64,000 bases of DNA, taken from positions 1,612,001 through 1,676,000 of the forward strand of contig NW_020825324.1 of assembly GCF_003286085.1 (NCBI RefSeq), in the 5' to 3' direction. Below, piece by piece: positions 58,450 through 64,000 of this stretch. The stretch is from Drosophila persimilis. Its lineage: Eukaryota; Arthropoda; Insecta; Diptera; Drosophilidae. The notes under the pieces are model-generated. The model was not told the DNA's origin and did no database searches. It was given only the letters and a program-made list of their open reading frames with translations. Each line of letters opens with the position of its first letter. The stretch's first letter is position 1. A program made the translations under genes and the position numbers.

Positions 58450-59110
58450 AAAGTTGATTGACACAGAGCACAAATAGCACTAAAGCAAGGGGAAAGGAAA
58501 GGCAAGGGCACCTATGTATGTATGTTCAAGATTTATAAGACACACACATATTTATAGTGTATGTGAGCGGTAGGTATATCTGTAAGACTGTGTATAGTGA
58601 GTGGCAGGCAGAGGTCCGCCCATGAAGGCCATCTCTGATGGTGCCTTCGCGGACCGAAGGGCTGCCACCAACTTCAAAAAGCCAAGCAACAAGATCCGCC
58701 CCAAGGTTGGAGGCTGTGTGAAAACTGCCTTCATATTGCTTAAATGCGAAAATCGCTTAAAGTTTCCACAGCGATTGAATATTCCTCCCTTGCTCGGCAT
58801 ATTCGAGCCAACAAAAAATATTCGCAACTTTTGCGTGCGAGTGTGTGTGTGGGGCATGCGTGCGTGTGTGGCAGTGTGTAGCAGTGTGTTGGCTAAAGTA
58901 ATTTACCAATACAGGCGAAGGCAGGCGGCATCATAAATCACACGTTTTGCTCGAACTACAGAAAGTGGCAAGCGCCATGGGGCATGGGGCATGGGGCATG
59001 GGGCAGATGGGTTGGGGGCTCGGGGAGCAGATACACGCGTGTCAGAAGTCAGCCAATTTGGGCAACATTTTGACAGACCACCGCACCGTCGAGTGCTTAC
59101 AATTGGGGAT

Positions 59111-59153
59111 TATCGATATGCCCGCACTTCGGCATCGATACCGAGTATCGATA
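59111..59153 (+). promoter_or_regulatory. two DRE (TATCGATA) elements upstream of the prune-like gene
   Basis: Perfect TATCGATA palindromes at 59111-59118 and 59146-59153, with a partial ATCGATA between them (59134-59140). The gene's ATG is about 105 bases downstream. DRE is bound by DREF and marks many broadly expressed Drosophila promoters (established), and clustered CGATA boxes also fit BEAF-32. Confidence 0.65.
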
Positions 59154-59258
59154 TGCATATGCATGTACTCGATGCTTTCCCCTCTAGAAAAGTACTTTGT
59201 GCGTCGTCAGTGTGTTCCGTGTGTTTTTTGTTAAAATCAGTCTTGAAATAAATAAAAA

Positions 59259-60594
59259 ATGGAGATGGAAAATACGAAGAACAAGCCTCATCGCAGTGAA
59301 AAAATATTGGGGTTTCTGGACTATCTGCAGGCGACGCAGCGCCTTAAATTTTGGGTAAGTATTGGTAATGGAATAGAATGTTCGAGAGCGGGCAGACTAA
59401 AAATACATAACCTACAATTAGAAACCGCATCCCAACCGATCGAAGGTTGTCAAGTACATTTGCCTCTCGGCCGTGAGCTGCGACATGGACTCGGTGATCA
59501 GCACTTTGGCGGTGGCCTACTACCGCTACCGCACCAAGCAATCGACATTCGACCATTACGTGCCGATGCTCAACATGCGTCGTCGCGACTTTGCCGCCAA
59601 TAAGGAGGTCGACCAGCTGCTGAGAAAATGGAATATCGATGAGGCACGTCACTTGCTTTTTCGCGATGATTTCAAGATAGAAATACTGATGCAGTGCCGC
59701 TTCATCCTGGTGAACCACCACGACAGCTGCTTCAACAATCTTGTGGTGGAGTTTTACGACCATCGTCCGTTCCGGTTCAGCGAAGCACCCCTGCCCAGGG
59801 ACTGCCAGTGCGACTTGAGCATCCTGCCGATGCACTCCTGCGCAGGCATGATCACTGCCTTGTACAAGAAAGCCTCGATGGAGAGCAACATTGTCTTCGA
59901 GCTGCTGCACACCGCGCTGCTCATGGCGAACAGCAACTTCGTAATGGTGCCACCAAACACGCTCGGCGACGTGCCAGACTTCCGAATGCTCAAGCATTTG
60001 GAGACACTCATTCGGGACAAGGCCATGGAGCCCGAAGAGCGCGCCAACGCCTACCAGAAGACGACCGACTCTGTTTCTAAATCCGGTGTGCTCAGCCTGC
60101 CGGAGATCATCCGACGCAAATTCAAGCTGCTGCAGACCAGCAATGGCAAGGTCATGCGTGACGTTCTCTTCACCAGCTTCCCGATGGCCCTCAGCACGCT
60201 CGTCACTTTTAGCCAAGCCCCCCAGGTCATCGATACGTTCGGCAAAGAGCAGGCCGCCGACTTCATTCTGATGCTGAGCACAACCCCTGGCACGGAGGTG
60301 TACGGCCCCAGGCCCGTCTATCAGCTGGGTCTCCTCCCTATGGACGGACTGCAGGATCGGAATAGTCGTCGTCTATTCGAACACATAGTCGTCAATCTGA
60401 ATCTGTCCGTTGATCCGATGCTCAAACTGAAACCGTTTTCCAAGTGCGACTTCATGCATGGCGCCTTCTACAACCTGGGCAAATTGGATAACACCGTTCC
60501 GGACGTGCTGCACCTGGTGGAGCGCATCTTGTACCACTGGGCAGAGAAATGCCGTTGTGTCACCGTCGCCGACAAAAAAAAGCCATGTTTTTAA
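59259..60594 (+). CDS. prune-like DHH-family phosphoesterase, probably catalytically inactive
   Basis: Two exons, 59259-59354 and 59422-60594, with a 67-base GT-AG intron, giving 422 residues. Prune proteins are DHH-superfamily cyclic-nucleotide/polyphosphate hydrolases. Family landmarks: CDMDS (52-56), VPMLNMRRRDF (79-89), LLFRDD (110-115), ILVNHH (127-132), DHRP (145-148), SCAG (171-174) and LLHTALLMANSNF (193-205). A DHHA2-like C-terminal domain starts near residue 237 (SGVLSLPEIIRRKF). Active-site positions differ from the family: the Asn before CDxDS is Ala49, the DHH signature is Asn130-His-His, and the Asp of motif IV aligns with Ala201. This suggests a pseudoenzyme derived from prune. 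The start ATG has a strong context (AAAA ATGG). It lies head-to-head with the Tfb4-like gene, about 0.9 kb apart. A small AATAAA follows the stop within 15 bases. Confidence 0.94.
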
Positions 60595-60605
60595 AGAGCA
60601 TTTCT

Positions 60606-60612
60606 TAATAAA
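60606..60612 (+). promoter_or_regulatory. poly(A) signal of the prune-like gene
   Basis: TAATAAA begins 12 bases after the stop codon, another very short 3' UTR. Confidence 0.55.
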
Positions 60613-63600
60613 AACAAAATAATGTATCATGAGGGGGTTCTTTGAATAGTTATACGGAAGTATAAGCTTGTACATACTTATACCCTGTAATCCATTGTCG
60701 CCCTTAACCTCCTCTCTGGCTTCAGGCCTCGCAGGCAATCACTCATCGCAATCGCAATCGCAATCTCCTTGACCCGCTGCCAAATCATATTTCTCCATTC
60801 TACCCCGTATATGAATTATGTGTGGCAAAAAATGAATTTCCCTGGGTTAACAAGATGTTTATAAAAATGGAAACCCCACCCGCAAGGACACGCACAACGT
60901 CGGAAAGGGTGGGGTTGGGTGGAAGGGGAGTGGGAATGGGAATGGGAGATGGTGCTGGTGGTGCCATTAGACAACGCATTAATCTAATCATATGAGTTCA
61001 TACGAGACTGGCTCAGAAATCATGGTCTTGCCCAAAAAATCATGAACTCAAAAATGGTTATGCCACGCCCCATTCAGCCCTAAAATACACACACACACAC
61101 AACACACACAGGTACACAACCAAAGACATTTGCAAGTTGATTTATAAGCGCGCTGATGTCAGTTACGTGCAAAATGGCACCAAGTTTTTTGTGCCTGCCC
61201 CACGCACGCACTCAATAAGGTTACGAGCAACGGAAGCGGGTGGGTGGTGGGGGGAAAGGGGGGTGAGCTTGCCTGCGTGCTTTTGTGCTCAGGTTACAAC
61301 CAAGGGGAGGGTGGGGATGTGTAGGGCAGAAGAGGAGTTCTTGAAGAGGATTTGGCAAAGGTACGCCGATCCCGGCGCCTCCCTTCTCCTGGCACTGCGC
61401 AAATTGCTTGCAACACTTTTTGTGCCATTCACCCCCTGCTTTTGCCTTGGCTTTTATAAATCGCTTAGACATGCCCAAACCCCCCCCATCCCCCCATCCC
61501 ACCACTCTCAGCTCTTCAGCTCAACCCTCCCCACCTCTCACCTTTCTCTTGATAACAACAGCCAGTGGTGGCGACAACTCGAGTCAAAAGAAGCCCGAAA
61601 AACAGGAAGCTCGGGAGCTGTAGCTGGAGATGCAGATGGAGATGGGGTGGGGCCCTGCCATCTACTTGTGGGGCTACTGGCGCCACTCAAAACACATCCA
61701 TCAGCAGCGTATTTGTATGAGAGTGGAAAAAGGTTAAAGGTGTTTCCCCTCCGCATCTCTCACGGCTCTCTGCCATTGTAGCTCCACCTAATTGTCAGGA
61801 CTCTGCTACTGCTGCTGATGCGCCTGATCCTTCCACTGGGGCATACTTTTGTGTGCGCGTCACGGGTAATGAAGATAATTGCTGCTAAGCGGATACGGGC
61901 GGATTTCTGAGACACCTCCACACAGCCCAGTCCGCCCCTGTGTTCGAAAAAGGGAAAGAAAAACTTAACACTCTTTCATGTCGGCTACTGCTGCTGGATT
62001 TTCGGCACGAAAGTAATCCTTAAGAAGGCAAAATATGTGCGGCATTTGTGAGGAATACTCGTACATTTCAGATTAATATTCAATTCTCAAATTGCTGGTC
62101 AAAATTAAATTTGTTACACAGCATTAAATCGTTTTTTTTGGCACTTACAATTGAATTTATTTTAATTTCCAATTCAGTTACTAGTTTCGATTGCATTTAA
62201 TTGTTGCCAATAATTTTCTCATCAAATTATATTCAATTAGGCTTTGTGTATATTTCAGACTCAATTTTAATTTGATTTCAATAATTAAATGCATTTAACG
62301 ATATGTGCAATTTCATCTATTGAATTATGAGCGATTGAACCAGAGGTCGGTCGTCAATTGTTAATCTCAGTCTCAATCATTCCATAAAAGAAGTTCGCAT
62401 TGTCCACAAGAAATTTCACAATTTGAATGTTTCTCCGAAGAGATAGAAGGTTCTTCGGAGATTGATCTATGGATCGCTTGATAACTATACGAGTAAGAGT
62501 TAATGATCCGATTAGCTTTACTTAAATCCATTTAAAACGGGTCCAGCAATACAAATAATTTGTTGAGTTCTTTTGGTGGCATCTCCTTTAAAGACAATAT
62601 TTTCAGTCTTGGGATTCTGTTTGGTTCCCCCAATTCTCACTCCCTGCATTATTATTTTATTCCGCTTTTTTTTAGTCGTTTACTCATTTTGCTATTTTTA
62701 ATTTGCCCAGAACGTCCCTCATCCCCTGGCTGGGGGTCTGGCTGTTTTGGCGGAGGGCATAGGACGCCAGAGAGAGAGAAAGAGAGGGGGGAGAGCGACT
62801 TGCATTAATTAAATTCTTTCAGCTGGTAAAAGGTGTCGACTCTTCTGGCTGGTGCTGGTGCTGCTGCTGCTGCTGCTGGTACGACGGGTACTCGTGTTAA
62901 TTGTTGGTGTGTCATAGAAGGAGTAGGAGGAGGGGCAGCATCTGGCTAATTGGTAAATGCTTTAAAGTGCCGGGTGGCTAACGAGGCGTATGCGTAATAA
63001 GAACAAAAGCGGCAAGGGGGATGTGGAAAGTGGAATGTGGGCAACTGGACTTCAAGGTATCCTCCTGATCTCCACTTTAGGTATTTCCCATCATTTATGA
63101 CAGACGCCAACATTTATGACAAACAGATTGGGGGCGGCGCGGCGGATTATACATACATACATACATATGTAACAGGTAATTGTTTTTCTCCTGCTGTATA
63201 AATTTCGTGTCCATTTTTCTACTTTATTTTTTGCTTCATTTGTCTCGCTGTTTTTCGGGTTTTCTGCTTCTCTCGTTTGTTGGCATAAATTTATTGTGGC
63301 TCTCCCGTCCTGCCCCAACGCATTTGCATAAATATTTTAATTTGCATTTCAACGAACACGAAACATGAACATGGGTGCCCCATCCATGCCATGCAAGGCA
63401 TATAATCGTATAAAGGTTAGTAGAGAAAGCTCTCCTGTATATACGACGGTGTTTACTTCATTGTTTCGGCATTTTTTTGGCGCAGAAAGATAGAAAAGAA
63501 AAAATAATAATCAATAAGAAATAGATATGTAGATGTGGGGGGCTTAATTCTATTCATCTCCCCAGAATAGTTTTTGTTCCATTTAATTCGATATTTGTAT

Positions 63601-63694
63601 GCAAATTTGATCAAAAAGGAACACAAATAATAAGAATTACTTTCCCATCAGACGCGCATTTATGAAAATTATATTTCCTTTGTACGTAGCATTT
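60613..63694. other. 3-kb intergenic region, no gene recognised
   Basis: An (AC)n run at 61087-61110, GGGAAT units near 60927-60946, an AT-rich block of AATT-containing words at 62050-62330, and CTG/GCTGCT units near 62850-62878. ORFs such as 61137-61781 (plus) have low-complexity composition and no domain. Confidence 0.5.
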
Positions 63695-64000
63695 TTATAC
63701 CCGATACTCAAAATGAGTATTGGGGTATATTAGATTTGTGGTAAAAGTGGATGTGTGTAACGTCCAGAAGGAATCGTTTCCGACCCCATAAAGTATATAT
63801 ATTCTTGATCAGCATCAATAACCGAGTCGATTGAGCCCTGTCTGTCTGTCCGTCTGTCCGTCCGTCCGTCTGTCCGTCCCCTTCAGCGCGTAGTGCTCAA
63901 AGACTATAAGAGCTAGAGCAACGATGTTTTGGATCCAGACTTCTGTGATATGTCACTGCTACAAAAATATTTCAAAACTTCGCCCCGCCCACTTCGCCCC
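63695..64000 (+). mobile_element. DINE-1/INE-1 non-autonomous Helitron-type element, copy C (runs off the window)
   Basis: It begins TTATACCCGATACT at 63695 and is nearly identical to copy B through the (GTCY)n core at about 63838-63880. It then carries a CTTCAGCGCG...AAAGACTATAAGAGCTAGAGC segment also present in part in copy A but missing in copy B. The 3' inverted repeat and stem-loop lie beyond the window. Confidence 0.85.

Overview
The window is nuclear DNA from a fly of the genus Drosophila, most likely the obscura group. Intergenic DNA is loaded with hexanucleotide and dinucleotide arrays. Introns are short (57-86 bp) with standard GT-AG ends. Helitron-derived DINE-1/INE-1 repeats with (GTCY)n cores recur, and the recognisable proteins are insect ones. 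Klf15, a LysM protein and a prune relative suggest the X-linked Muller element A, but that is inference. There are no prokaryotic features, no CRISPR array, and no tRNA or rRNA gene that I could recognise. I saw no LTR or viral coding remains.

Left half (1-33.8 kb). Three well-supported genes lie far apart in simple-sequence-rich DNA: an intronless SLC17-type anion/phosphate transporter (9824-11209, minus), a cytosolic LysM-domain protein (13224-13691, plus; its stop codon overlaps the poly(A) signal), and the zinc-finger factor Klf15 (23900-24859, plus) behind a good Inr+DPE core promoter. The long stretches between them hold microsatellites and presumably regulatory DNA. Two weak candidate coding relics lie at 2.1-2.6 kb and 25.0-25.4 kb (minus).

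Right half (33.8-60.6 kb). This is a patchwork of duplicated, fast-evolving and decaying genes. Two small single-pass membrane proteins (34909-35184 and 38140-38427) align without gaps over about 88 residues and are paralogues, each with a DINE-1 copy upstream. A third, unrelated small membrane protein (47612-47869) sits behind an exact tandem repeat carrying CGATA boxes. It is followed by a broken DUF4729-like gene (47939-48426), an unidentified broken gene (50253-50871, minus) and two short coding-like fragments. At 55.4-56.1 kb is a candidate Inr+DPE promoter with a long untranslated exon. It is followed by an array of three related hairpins.

The right half ends with two divergently oriented, diverged copies of housekeeping genes: a Tfb4/p34-like TFIIH subunit (57028-58362, minus, five exons) and a prune-like DHH phosphoesterase (59259-60594, plus, two exons). 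The prune-like protein has lost several active-site residues and looks like a pseudoenzyme. Small membrane-protein paralogues, diverged copies of core-complex subunits and nearby pseudogenes together resemble the turnover seen in Drosophila male-germline genes. Expression cannot be read from sequence, so that is a hypothesis. The last 300 bp run into another DINE-1 copy that continues beyond the window.
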